This document shows positions 1 to 6,506 of a stretch of 13,177 nt of DNA, piece after piece. The DNA lies in the NCBI GenBank assembly GCA_947505055.1, contig CANNLO010000101.1:1-13177 (forward strand), written 5' to 3'. A program made the translations under genes and the position numbers. The notes below the pieces were generated by a model that searched no databases, had not been told where the DNA came from, and saw nothing but the letters and a program-made list of their open reading frames with translations. This stretch comes from Methylococcaceae bacterium. GTDB taxonomy: Bacteria > Pseudomonadota > Gammaproteobacteria > Methylococcales > Methylomonadaceae. Positions within the stretch are counted from its first letter, which is position 1. Each line of letters starts with the position of its first letter.

Positions 1-114
1 ACCTTGACTTGGTTTTTCGGCGGCAGAACCAGGCAATACGATACCACCGGGAGTTGTAGTTTCTTCTTCAACGCGTTTAACTATGACTCTATCGTGTAAC
101 GGACGTATATTCAT
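1..114 (-). CDS. groES: Co-chaperonin GroES, N-terminal part (cut by window edge)
   Basis: GroES is the heptameric lid of the GroEL folding chamber in the cytoplasm. The 38 visible codons begin [14 protein letters not shown] and continue through [20 protein letters not shown]. This is the canonical GroES N-terminus, including the start of the mobile loop that contacts GroEL. The start at position 114 is supported by an AGGAG ribosome binding site at 121-125, six bases upstream. The gene runs off the left edge, so the C-terminal part of the roughly 95-residue protein is not visible. groEL is expected to follow outside the window. A perfect CIRCE element and a sigma-70-like promoter lie directly upstream, so HrcA control is expected. 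Identification is very secure. Confidence 0.97.
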   Translation of the reverse strand, partial: MNIRPLHDRVIVKRVEEETTTPGGIVLPGSAAEKPSQG

Positions 115-156
115 CTATATCTCCTAACATTAAAATTAAAGGGTAAACTTTTGTTA

Positions 157-183
157 TTAGCACTCGCTAGTAATGAGTGCTAA
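157..183 (-). promoter_or_regulatory. CIRCE operator (HrcA binding site) of groES
   Basis: The site is a perfect inverted repeat, TTAGCACTC, nine-base spacer, GAGTGCTAA, identical to the CIRCE consensus. CIRCE is bound by the heat-shock repressor HrcA. It lies between the -10 box and the groES ribosome binding site and covers the expected transcription start, so bound HrcA would block initiation. The presence of an hrcA gene elsewhere in the genome is inferred. Confidence 0.96.
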
Positions 184-210
184 TTCTAATGAGCTTTTGC
201 AATGTGTCAA
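183..210 (-). promoter_or_regulatory. Sigma-70-type promoter of groES
   Basis: Read on the minus strand, a perfect -35 box TTGACA (205-210) is followed after 16 bases by a -10 box TAGAAT (183-188). Its start point would fall inside the CIRCE element. The arrangement is the usual one for HrcA-repressed groESL operons. I see no clear sigma-32 box overlapping it. Confidence 0.85.
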
Positions 211-356
211 GTTCTTTTGGATAAAATCTAATATTCAACAAACCCCAATTTAGCGATATTTCCGTTTATTTTTAATCAGTAAAAATGATCAAATAGCATA
301 GAAAATCATGTATATTCATCACAACAAACCACCTTCCCATCATTAGCGCTCTATTT

Positions 357-1103
357 ATGAACGACAACCAATTACTACGATATAGCCGCCAAATTATGCT
401 TCCTCAAATTGACATTGAGGGGCAACAAAAACTACTTTCAGCCAATATTTTGATTGTCGGTGCTGGTGGACTCGGTTCACCCGCTGCCATGTATCTTGCT
501 GCAGCAGGTGTCGGCACTATCACTATTTATGATGATGACGTTGTAGACTTATCCAATTTGCAAAGACAGATTACTCATCACACCTCAGATATTGGGTCTG
601 ATAAAGTTATTTCAACCCGACAAACACTCAGCAGTCTAAATCCTGATGTCATCATCAAAGCGGTCAAACAAAGACTGGACGGCGAACAACTTGATTGGGA
701 GGTCAATCAAGCCGATGTAGTTTTGGACTGTAGCGATAATTTTTCTACTCGATTTTCGATTAATAAGGCTTGTGTTAAAAACCAAACTCCTTTGGTTTCA
801 GGCGCAGCGATTCGCTTCGAAGGTCAGGTGACAGTCTTTACGCCAGGCAAAAATCAAAGCCCCTGTTACAACTGTCTGTATCACAATGAAGGTGAGGATT
901 TGCAAAATTGTGCTACAAATGGAGTTATAGCACCTATTGCCGGTATAGTCGGTAGTATTCAGGCATTCGAAGCAATGAAGCTGATAATGAATATCGGAGA
1001 AACGTTAATCGGCCGATTATTGTTGTTGGATGGTTTAACGATGGAATGGAATACAATGAAACTCAAGCAGAATCCTGACTGCCCAACATGTAGAATAATG
1101 TAG
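357..1103 (+). CDS. moeB: MoeB/ThiF/HesA-family sulfur-carrier adenylyltransferase
   Basis: This 248-residue cytoplasmic enzyme belongs to the E1-like family that adenylates the C-terminal glycine of a small sulfur carrier (MoaD for molybdopterin, ThiS for thiamine) using ATP. Visible hallmarks are the RYSRQ opening (8-12), the nucleotide-binding loop GAGGLG (35-40), NLQRQ (67-71), DCSDN (124-128) and SGAAIRFEGQ (about 148-157). The zinc pairs are C170/C173 and C242/C245, and C185 sits where family members carry the conserved cysteine. Length matches E. coli MoeB, and there is no rhodanese extension. The ATG at 357 gives a natural N-terminus, although no good ribosome binding site precedes it. 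It is divergent from groES and no carrier gene adjoins it, so MoeB and ThiF cannot be separated with certainty. Confidence 0.88.
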   Translation: MNDNQLLRYSRQIMLPQIDIEGQQKLLSANILIVGAGGLGSPAAMYLAAAGVGTITIYDDDVVDLSNLQRQITHHTSDIGSDKVISTRQTLSSLNPDVIIKAVKQRLDGEQLDWEVNQADVVLDCSDNFSTRFSINKACVKNQTPLVSGAAIRFEGQVTVFTPGKNQSPCYNCLYHNEGEDLQNCATNGVIAPIAGIVGSIQAFEAMKLIMNIGETLIGRLLLLDGLTMEWNTMKLKQNPDCPTCRIM

Positions 1104-1129
1104 AACCCAATAAAGGAGTTAAATTCAAG

Positions 1130-1162
1130 AGCTTTCCAGGTAATATTATTACTTGGAAAGCT
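1130..1162. terminator. Long hairpin between convergent genes, probable bidirectional terminator
   Basis: The arms AGCTTTCCAGGTAAT and ATTACTTGGAAAGCT can form a 15-base-pair stem with one G-T wobble and a three-base loop. It lies 26 bases past the adenylyltransferase stop and 15 bases past the stop of the convergent small membrane protein gene. Neither strand has an immediate run of T, so it is an imperfect intrinsic terminator. A role in mRNA 3'-end protection is also possible. Confidence 0.55.
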
Positions 1163-1177
1163 AATAAAAAATTTTCT

Positions 1178-1384
1178 TCACTTTTTGGCAATTAAACTTT
1201 GAACGTATTTAATCACTTTTTCCGCAAAATCATTTACTAGTGATGGACTATCCCCATGTGGTTCAATTTCACCAAATGGCTTGTCCCCTGCCTTTGTAAA
1301 TTTGTAAATAAAATAACCTAAAGGTGCAAATGCCAATGCTGCAACTATGATCATAACAAAAAACAACTCAGTAATTTCGCCCAT
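1178..1384 (-). CDS. Small single-span membrane protein, function unknown
   Basis: The product has 68 residues and I do not recognise the family. A short N-terminal segment (MGEITE) is followed by a strongly hydrophobic stretch at about residues 7-27 ending in FAPLGYFIYKF. A polar, mildly charged C-terminal part follows (GDKPFGEIEPHGDSPS, then an amphipathic VNDFAEKVIKYVQSLIAKK helix). Positive charges after the span suggest the tail faces the cytoplasm. The start at 1384 has an excellent ribosome binding site (GAGGGGAGGAA) six to seven bases upstream, which is the main evidence for a real gene. It stands alone, convergent with the adenylyltransferase gene and divergent from the pqq operon. 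I found no convincing promoter upstream. Confidence 0.75.
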   Translation of the reverse strand: MGEITELFFVMIIVAALAFAPLGYFIYKFTKAGDKPFGEIEPHGDSPSLVNDFAEKVIKYVQSLIAKK

Positions 1385-1792
1385 GATTCCTCCCCTCTAT
1401 AATTTTATGTGCATTATTATTTTTATGGTGCACTACGAATAATACCCTGTTCCGTTCAAAAAATCACCTTTACCTTTATTCCCAAATACGCTGTTATTTT
1501 AGTCGGTTACCATCAGTTAACCATTACAGTTTTAAAGTACAATAGAATCGGTAACTCATAACAGATTAAAACACTGCTGATAAAAAATAACTCAGCTCAT
1601 ATTAATTTTTTGTCTTGATAACGTGTAAAGCAGCGTTAACGATCATGTCTCCTAACTGCTTAGATTTATATTTAGTGAAATTATTGCACCTCAGGAATCG
1701 TTAAACAAATATCTAGTAATTCAAAAATTATAAGGAAAGTTATCCAAAGACCTGGATTTGCTAGGATTGATTGCTTTATTCGATGGCAAAAG
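1385..1792. other. Non-coding stretch upstream of the pqq promoter
   Basis: This AT-rich stretch between the divergent small membrane protein gene and the pqqA promoter contains no credible coding region, tRNA or terminator. Within it is a loose inverted repeat, GTGCA (1409-1413) and TGCAC (1429-1433), close to the membrane protein gene start. The remainder may hold regulatory sites for pqqA, but I recognise none. Confidence 0.5.
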
Positions 1793-1821
1793 TTGCGAAA
1801 AAAAAAAGTTCATCGTATACT
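1793..1821 (+). promoter_or_regulatory. Sigma-70-type promoter of pqqA
   Basis: TTGCGA (1793-1798) and TATACT (1816-1821) are separated by exactly 17 bases, which include a run of A. The predicted start near 1828 gives a leader of about 55 bases before pqqA. The leader begins at a palindrome, CTTGATCAAG (1835-1844), that could serve as an operator. Confidence 0.7.
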
Positions 1822-1882
1822 GCAAATCAGCTTACTTGATCAAGCTAGCATAATAATTTTAAAAACTTACTGGAGGTTTACA

Positions 1883-1957
1883 ATGAAATGGGAAACACCA
1901 AGCTACACTGACTTACGTTTTGGTTTCGAAGTAACAATGTATATCTACAATCGTTAA
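1883..1957 (+). CDS. pqqA: PQQ precursor peptide PqqA
   Basis: PqqA is the ribosomal peptide whose glutamate and tyrosine side chains become the backbone of the redox cofactor pyrroloquinoline quinone. This 24-residue peptide contains the family core DLRFGFEVTMYIYNR at its C-terminus. The invariant glutamate is E16 and the invariant tyrosine Y20, in the required E-x-x-x-Y spacing. The ribosome binding site GGAGG (1872-1876) lies six bases before the ATG and is the strongest in the pqq operon. A strong intrinsic terminator follows the gene, so it is probably made in excess over the enzymes encoded downstream. PqqD and PqqE are the expected peptide-binding partners. The gene is easily missed because of its size, but the identification is secure. 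Confidence 0.97.
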   Translation: MKWETPSYTDLRFGFEVTMYIYNR

Positions 1958-1975
1958 TTCGATTGAGATAAGAAA

Positions 1976-2002
1976 GGGGCTCATAATGAGCCCCTTTTTT
2001 TT
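1976..2002 (+). terminator. Intrinsic terminator/attenuator between pqqA and pqqB
   Basis: GGGGCTCA (1976-1983), a TAA loop and TGAGCCCC (1987-1994) form a perfect eight-base-pair stem, followed at once by eight T (1995-2002). No separate promoter for pqqB is obvious in the 60 bases that follow. Partial read-through would therefore set the ratio of pqqA to pqqBCDE mRNA. Confidence 0.92.
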
Positions 2003-2065
2003 GCCTGTCATGTTTTATTCCCGTATCATTTGATATTTATCCCTTTCCAATCTACCTTCCAAAAC

Positions 2066-2977
2066 ATGAAAATTAGAGTTCTCGGTTCAGGTGCAGGCGG
2101 CGGTTTTCCTCAATGGAACTGCAACTGCCACAATTGCCATCGCTTGCGGCATAAGGAAATGAATGGTACCGCGCGAACACAGTCTTCAATCGCCGTGAGT
2201 ACCGATGACAAAAACTGGTTGCTATTTAATACTTCTCCGGATATTCGTGCGCAACTGGAATCTTTTCCTGCTATCCAACCCAAAGAAGGTGTTCGCGATA
2301 CCGGCATTAAAGCTATCATGCTGATGGACAGCCAGATTGACCATACCACAGGTATGCTAATGCTCAGAGAGGGTAAACCGCTGGAGGTTTACTGCACGGA
2401 AATGGTCAAACAGGATCTGACTACCGGCTTTCCGTTATTTAACATGCTGGCCGATTACTGCACCATCAAACATCATCCGATTCCGTTTGATGGCAGCAGT
2501 TTTGAGATTCCCGACATTAATGATTTACGTTTTTATACCCAAGCGCTAAAAAGTAAAGCGCCGCCTTATTCGCCGCATCGACATGATCCGCATGATGGCG
2601 ACAATATCGGCGTGATCATCGAACAAATCTCTACTGGCAAAAAAGTATTTTATTCTCCCGGTCTGGGCGAGATAGAGCCACATGTCATGTCCGCTATGCA
2701 AACCGTAGATTGCTTGTTGGTAGACGGTACTTTCTGGACGAATGACGAAATGTGTACGCAACAGATAAGCCATAAAAAAGCACGTGAAATCGGACATTTA
2801 CCGCAATCCGGTGCTGGCGGCATGATTGAAGTTTTAAACGGTGTAGCCAAAGCACGCAAAATTCTGATTCATATTAACAACACTAACCCGATTTTAGACG
2901 ACGATTCCGAACAACGTAAAATACTCGATGCCGCCGGCATTGAAGTCGCCTACGATGGTTTGGAAATCGATTTATAA
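2066..2977 (+). CDS. pqqB: PQQ biosynthesis protein PqqB
   Basis: PqqB has a metallo-beta-lactamase-like fold and is reported to hydroxylate the tyrosine part of the PqqA-derived intermediate before the PqqC step. The 303-residue protein starts [19 protein letters not shown]. It has the cysteine cluster C19/C21/C24 of the structural zinc site, the SQIDHTTG motif (89-96, with D92 and H93), a histidine-rich loop [10 protein letters not shown] (171-180), and [17 protein letters not shown] (268-284). The length is normal for the family. I chose the ATG at 2066 over a TTG at 2030 in the same frame because family proteins begin exactly here. Neither start has a good ribosome binding site, which suggests low translation. 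pqqC follows after ten bases. Confidence 0.96.
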   Translation: MKIRVLGSGAGGGFPQWNCNCHNCHRLRHKEMNGTARTQSSIAVSTDDKNWLLFNTSPDIRAQLESFPAIQPKEGVRDTGIKAIMLMDSQIDHTTGMLMLREGKPLEVYCTEMVKQDLTTGFPLFNMLADYCTIKHHPIPFDGSSFEIPDINDLRFYTQALKSKAPPYSPHRHDPHDGDNIGVIIEQISTGKKVFYSPGLGEIEPHVMSAMQTVDCLLVDGTFWTNDEMCTQQISHKKAREIGHLPQSGAGGMIEVLNGVAKARKILIHINNTNPILDDDSEQRKILDAAGIEVAYDGLEIDL

Positions 2978-2987
2978 AGGAAGTACC

Positions 2988-3716
2988 ATGACTATCGACA
3001 ATCAAGCCTGGACTAAAGAACAATTTGAAGCCCAACTACGCGGCATGGAAAGTCATTACCACATTCATCATCCTTACCATACCTTGATGAATGACGGTAA
3101 GCTGACCAAAGCCCAATTGCAGGGCTGGGTAGCCAACCGGTTTTATTATCAAGTCTGCATTCCAATTAAGGATGCCAATATTCTGGCCAATTGTCCGGAT
3201 CGTGAAACCCGCGCAAAATGGATTCAGCGGATCATGGATCATGATGGGCATCCTGGAGATCCTGGCGGCATTGAAGCCTGGATACAGTTGGGAATTGCAA
3301 CTGGCTTGACCCGGGAAGACATCACCTCATTAAAACACGTTTTACCGGGCGTTCGTTTTGCGGTTGATGCCTACGTTAATTTCGCCCGCAGAGCTGAATG
3401 GCACGAAGCGGCCAGTTCCTCGTTAACCGAATTGTTTGCGCCCAAAATTCATCAACAACGCCTGGATAACTGGCCGGAACATTACACCTGGGTTGAACAG
3501 GAAGGTTATATCTACTTCAAAAAACGCCTGACCGAAGCGCGACGTGACGTCGAACATGGCCTGGCCATCACACTGGATTGGTATAAAACCCGTGAACAAC
3601 AAGAGCGCATGCTACAAATTCTGAAATTTAAACTCGATGTGCTGTGGACGATGGCAGACGCCATGTATATGGCATACATTCATGAAATGCCGCCTTATTT
3701 TAATATTGAAAAATAA
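2988..3716 (+). CDS. pqqC: Pyrroloquinoline-quinone synthase PqqC
   Basis: PqqC is a cofactor-free oxidase that closes the second ring and performs the final oxygen-dependent oxidation to PQQ. The 242-residue protein can be aligned by eye with Klebsiella PqqC with an offset of one residue. The residues known from that enzyme are all present: H25, R51, Q55, H85, H155, R158, Y176, R180 and K215. Other landmarks are YHIHHPYH (24-31), [10 protein letters not shown] (46-55), DHDG (84-87) and [12 protein letters not shown] (118-129). The C-terminus is roughly ten residues shorter than in Klebsiella, beyond the catalytic part. The ATG at 2988 is preceded by AAAGGAAG (2977-2984). An in-frame ATG 60 bases upstream lies inside pqqB and adds residues foreign to the family. 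Confidence 0.97.
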   Translation: MTIDNQAWTKEQFEAQLRGMESHYHIHHPYHTLMNDGKLTKAQLQGWVANRFYYQVCIPIKDANILANCPDRETRAKWIQRIMDHDGHPGDPGGIEAWIQLGIATGLTREDITSLKHVLPGVRFAVDAYVNFARRAEWHEAASSSLTELFAPKIHQQRLDNWPEHYTWVEQEGYIYFKKRLTEARRDVEHGLAITLDWYKTREQQERMLQILKFKLDVLWTMADAMYMAYIHEMPPYFNIEK

Positions 3717-3861
3717 TATAGAATAAAAAATGGCAATAACTAACTTATGAGTATGACATTGTGGCAAGCGCTAGAGAACAAACTTATCTGTTGCATTCAG
3801 GCAAATAGTCGGCTATTGACATAGAACATGTTGCAATAGAAATAAAAACAGCTAAATAATT
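3717..3861 (+). other. Unusual gap between pqqC and pqqD
   Basis: The 145 bases between pqqC and pqqD contain no coding region and no clear terminator. A poor promoter-like pair, TTGACA (3816-3821) and TAGAAA (3837-3842), has only 15 bases of spacing. It could allow some separate transcription of pqqDE, but the evidence is weak. Confidence 0.35.
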
Positions 3862-4134
3862 ATGAATATTAATCCAGATCTAATCCTTAAATTCTCCCCG
3901 ATGCACCGTCTACAATGGGAAGAAGTACAACAAAAAGACGTTATTCTCTATCCTGAAGGCATGGTTGAACTTAACCAAAGCTCTGCAGAAATTCTGAAGA
4001 TGTGTGACGGTACTCGTAACCTTGCCCAAATAGTAGATGATTTGGAGCAGAAGTTTGCAACATCAGGTCTCCAAAATGATATTACCGCTTTCCTTGAGGT
4101 CGCTTTAAAAAATGCCTGGATCCAACAAAATTAA
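3862..4134 (+). CDS. pqqD: PqqA-binding peptide chaperone PqqD
   Basis: PqqD is a small RiPP recognition element that binds PqqA and presents it to the radical SAM enzyme PqqE. The 90-residue protein shows the family pattern: an N-terminal region LKFSPMHRLQWEEVQQKDVILYPEGMVELN (about 9-38), then SSAEILKMCDGTRNLAQIV (about 40-58), with the typical CDGTR signature, and a C-terminal helix. It is a free-standing gene rather than fused to PqqC or PqqE, as happens in some methylotrophs. No clear ribosome binding site precedes its ATG. It overlaps the start of pqqE by 23 bases in another frame, so its translation is probably coupled to pqqE. This fits the stable PqqD-PqqE complex known from other species. 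Confidence 0.94.
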   Translation: MNINPDLILKFSPMHRLQWEEVQQKDVILYPEGMVELNQSSAEILKMCDGTRNLAQIVDDLEQKFATSGLQNDITAFLEVALKNAWIQQN

Positions 4135-5245
4135 CATCACCCCGCCCCGCTGGTTACTGGCAGAATTGACTTATGCCTGTCCATTACAGTGTCCTTATTG
4201 CTCTAATCCCATTGATTATGCAAAACATCATGCCGAACTGGACACCTCGGACTGGAAGCGTGTACTTACCCAAGCTCGCAAAATGGGAGCGGTACAGCTG
4301 GGTTTTTCCGGTGGCGAACCTTTAATCCGCAAAGATTTGCCCGAATTGGTCAAACACGCAAAAGACCTAGGCTATTATTCTAATTTAATCACTTCGGGTT
4401 ATGGACTAAGCGAAGAAAAAATCATCCAGCTTAAAGAAGCGGGACTTGACCATATTCAAGTCAGCATTCAGGCCAGCACCCAAGAACTAAACGATCATAT
4501 TGCAGGCACAAGTTCTTTCCAGCACAAAAAAGATGTCGCTCATCTGGTCAAAAAACACGGTTATCCGATGGTGTTATGTGTGGTTATCCATCGTGAAAAC
4601 ATCCATCAAATGCCGCAAATCCTTGAAATGGCAGAAGAGTTGGGTGCAGATTATCTTGAACTGGCCAACACCCAATATTATGGCTGGGCCCATGCCAACC
4701 GAGATTTATTGCTACCAACCAAAGAACAGTTTGAAGAGGCCGAGCAAGCCGCACAAGCTTTTAAAGAAAAAGTAGCAGGCAAAATGAAAATCTATTATGT
4801 GGTGCCCGATTTTCATGAAGACAGGCCTAAAGCTTGCATGAACGGCTGGGGAACTACGTTCTTAACTATTGCACCTGATGGCTTAGCCTTACCTTGTCAT
4901 TCTGCCCGAGATCTTCCTGGGCTGGATTGCCCGAATATCAAAGACTTTAGTATTGAAGAAATCTGGCATGAATCCAAAGCCTTCAATTTTTTTCGTGGTT
5001 TCGAATGGATGAAGGAGCCATGTAGTAGCTGCGATGAAAAGAAAAAAGATTTCGGCGGCTGTCGTTGTCAAGCTTACTTGTTAACTGGCGACATGTACAA
5101 CACCGATCCGGTATGCAGCAAATCACCAAATCACAAAGTAATTGAAGAGGCAGTAGCTTCAGCAAGGGCTAGCGCTTTATCGGGCACTGAACAACCCTTA
5201 ATTTTTCGAAACAGTATCAATTCCAAGAAGCTTTCTGGAGCATAG
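4112..5245 (+). CDS. pqqE: Radical SAM enzyme PqqE (PqqA peptide cyclase)
   Basis: PqqE uses S-adenosylmethionine and iron-sulfur clusters to form the carbon-carbon bond between the glutamate and tyrosine of PqqA, the first step of PQQ synthesis. The 377-residue protein carries the radical SAM motif CPLQCPYC (C23, C27, C30) and the SAM-contacting GGEP (67-70). It also carries a SPASM domain with auxiliary-cluster cysteines, including C242, C262, C304, C307, C317, C319 and C335. The sequence around CSSCDEKKKDFGGCRCQA is typical of PqqE. The ATG at 4112 lies inside pqqD and matches the usual N-terminus before WLLAELTY. A GAGG at 4096-4099 is 12 bases upstream, so re-initiation after pqqD is likely. 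No pqqF-type protease gene follows. Confidence 0.97.
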   Translation: MPGSNKINITPPRWLLAELTYACPLQCPYCSNPIDYAKHHAELDTSDWKRVLTQARKMGAVQLGFSGGEPLIRKDLPELVKHAKDLGYYSNLITSGYGLSEEKIIQLKEAGLDHIQVSIQASTQELNDHIAGTSSFQHKKDVAHLVKKHGYPMVLCVVIHRENIHQMPQILEMAEELGADYLELANTQYYGWAHANRDLLLPTKEQFEEAEQAAQAFKEKVAGKMKIYYVVPDFHEDRPKACMNGWGTTFLTIAPDGLALPCHSARDLPGLDCPNIKDFSIEEIWHESKAFNFFRGFEWMKEPCSSCDEKKKDFGGCRCQAYLLTGDMYNTDPVCSKSPNHKVIEEAVASARASALSGTEQPLIFRNSINSKKLSGA

Positions 5246-5902
5246 TCTCAAAGGAGCTTTAAGCTGTTTTTTCACCAAAAAAGGTCAACCATATCCAAAA
5301 CCGTTTTATAACTATTCAGGGATTTTTATATAACTTAATAGAGGCTTAATGTCGTTTAATGCACCGAGCACCGAAGCTTTCAGCCGCATAGGCACGGAGT
5401 GGTGAGTCTTTTAAGGTACTTAACAGGCTGGCTATTTTTACAATATTTCGGTGAAATCAGAGAGATGTTATGGTGTGACGTTACCCTGATTACTTGTTAG
5501 AGGTGGTTTTATTGCCAAAATAGTTTTTTTATGGCATCGCCCCTTATCAGCTCAGTTAATGGTTAAGAATTTTGGAATAAGTCGACCAGCTTTTTAAAAA
5601 ATATTAACCACATTAAACGTTGATTAAACTAGATACCTCCAAACAGATTAGTAGTTCATTCTCTCTTATGGCGTGATTATTTTGGCATTTGGTTGGGGGA
5701 ATTGTATGTTTTGTAATTAATCCATGAAATATTTGGATTTAAGGTGTCGGTGTTTTTGCAAAAATCAACATGAATCAGTCAGTTTTTTATTGGGCGAAAA
5801 GTAGTTTAACAAAGCCGTGTAATGTACAATGTTTAAAATAATTGGTTTGGGCAAAAATACAAATCGTGTTCTTAATCGTGTCTTTTTATAAGCGGCCAAA
5901 TA
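5246..5902. other. Long non-coding stretch after pqqE
   Basis: About 650 bases show no protein gene. The short frames I tried, for example one starting at 5724 and giving 26 residues, lack a ribosome binding site and resemble nothing. There is no terminator immediately after pqqE, so pqq transcripts may extend to the terminator at 5962-5998. The base composition is AT-rich except for a GC-rich patch at 5361-5404. No transposase remnants are recognisable. Confidence 0.5.
5361..5404 (+). other. GC-rich, foldable patch (possible structured RNA or repeat)
   Basis: This patch is clearly more GC-rich than the surrounding DNA. CACC (5362-5365) can pair with GGTG (5401-5404), CCG (5371-5373) with CGG (5395-5397), and GCC (5383-5385) with GGC (5391-5393) around a GCATA loop. 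This gives one elongated hairpin with internal loops. It matches no riboswitch or RNA family I recognise and could equally be a dispersed repeat. Confidence 0.3.
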
Positions 5903-5930
5903 TTGGTTATTTCTATCAGTCACTTACACT
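5903..5930 (+). promoter_or_regulatory. Possible promoter of a short RNA ending at 5998
   Basis: TTGGTT (5903-5908) and TACACT (5925-5930) are 16 bases apart. Initiation near 5937 followed by the terminator ending at 5998 would give an RNA of about 60 nt. Promoter-like pairs are common by chance in AT-rich DNA, so this is tentative. Confidence 0.3.
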
Positions 5931-5961
5931 TTATTCAAATTCGGCCGTCGGGACCCAATAT

Positions 5962-5998
5962 ACCCCGTTAGGGAATTTCTCTAGCGGGGTGTTTTTTT
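5962..5998 (+). terminator. Strong intrinsic terminator
   Basis: The segment 5962-5990, from ACCCCGTTAG to CTAGCGGGGT, forms a 13-base-pair stem with two G-T wobbles and a three-base loop. It is followed by G and seven T (5992-5998). It ends transcription from the left, either the pqq operon with a very long 3' tail or a separate small RNA, and insulates the chemosensory operon. Confidence 0.9.
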
Positions 5999-6044
5999 GT
6001 TTGTTAGAATGAAAAATTATTGTAAATAGGTTAATTGCTTAGTA

Positions 6045-6074
6045 TTGTCCTACAGCAAAAAAATAAACTATACT
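6045..6074 (+). promoter_or_regulatory. Probable sigma-70 promoter of the chemosensory operon
   Basis: TTGTCC (6045-6050) and TATACT (6069-6074) are separated by 18 bases. They lie about 70 bases before the response-regulator start and just past the upstream terminator. I see no sigma-28 (FliA) type box here, so expression together with late flagellar genes is not suggested. Confidence 0.6.
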
Positions 6075-6143
6075 TTGGTTACTAAACGTTCGATATTGCA
6101 ATATTAACTTAGATTTTTGCTTCGAAAATTAATGGAGATAACA

Positions 6144-6506
6144 ATGGCAAGTATTCTTGCAGTTGACGATTCAGCTTCAATGAGAAAAATGGTTTCTTTT
6201 ACCTTAAGAGCAGCTGGATACGATGTTGAAGAAGCAGTCGATGGAGTTGATGCTTTAGAAAAAGCAAAAGCCAGAACATTTGATTGTGTAGTAACCGATG
6301 TAAATATGCCAAATAAAGACGGAATTACTTTAATTAGGGATTTACGAGCACTTCCAGATTATAAATTTATTCCTATGTTGATGCTAACAACAGAATCAGG
6401 AATAGAAAAAAAACAAGAAGGTAAGGCAGCCGGTGCAACTGGGTGGATGGTTAAACCTTTTAATCCTGATCAATTATTAAAAACATTACTAAAAGTTTTG
6501 GGCTAG
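6144..6506 (+). CDS. Single-domain CheY-like response regulator
   Basis: This 120-residue protein is a free-standing receiver domain that would accept phosphate from CheA and signal to a motor or other target. The phosphorylation site is D52 in TDVNMP. The acidic pair is D8/D9, the switch threonine T82 and the conserved lysine K104 in VKPF. A tryptophan (W101) stands where E. coli CheY has the switch tyrosine Y106, so output may differ from the classical flagellar motor interaction. The start at 6144 has GGAG (6134-6137) six bases upstream. ATG and TTG codons further upstream in frame overlap that site and add no family sequence. It is the first gene of the chemosensory cluster. CheY and PilH-type roles cannot be told apart from sequence alone. 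Confidence 0.92.
   Translation: MASILAVDDSASMRKMVSFTLRAAGYDVEEAVDGVDALEKAKARTFDCVVTDVNMPNKDGITLIRDLRALPDYKFIPMLMLTTESGIEKKQEGKAAGATGWMVKPFNPDQLLKTLLKVLG

Noticed and set aside
1645..1704. Short open frame of 19 codons upstream of pqqA
   Set aside because: No ribosome binding site precedes it, the length is within chance, and it does not resemble a leader peptide for pqq genes.
2030..2065. N-terminal extension of PqqB from a TTG codon
   Set aside because: The added twelve residues do not belong to the family and the start has no ribosome binding site; the ATG at 2066 gives the standard PqqB N-terminus.
2928..2987. N-terminal extension of PqqC from an ATG inside pqqB
   Set aside because: It adds twenty non-family residues and is read out of frame through the end of pqqB, while the ATG at 2988 has a clear ribosome binding site.
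5724..5804. Short open frame of 26 codons starting at an ATG at 5724
   Set aside because: There is no ribosome binding site, the translation is cysteine- and arginine-rich without a recognisable pattern, and it lies in AT-rich non-coding DNA.
5246..6143. Mobile element or CRISPR remnant in the long gap
   Set aside because: I found no direct repeats of CRISPR type, no terminal inverted repeats and no transposase fragments by eye.
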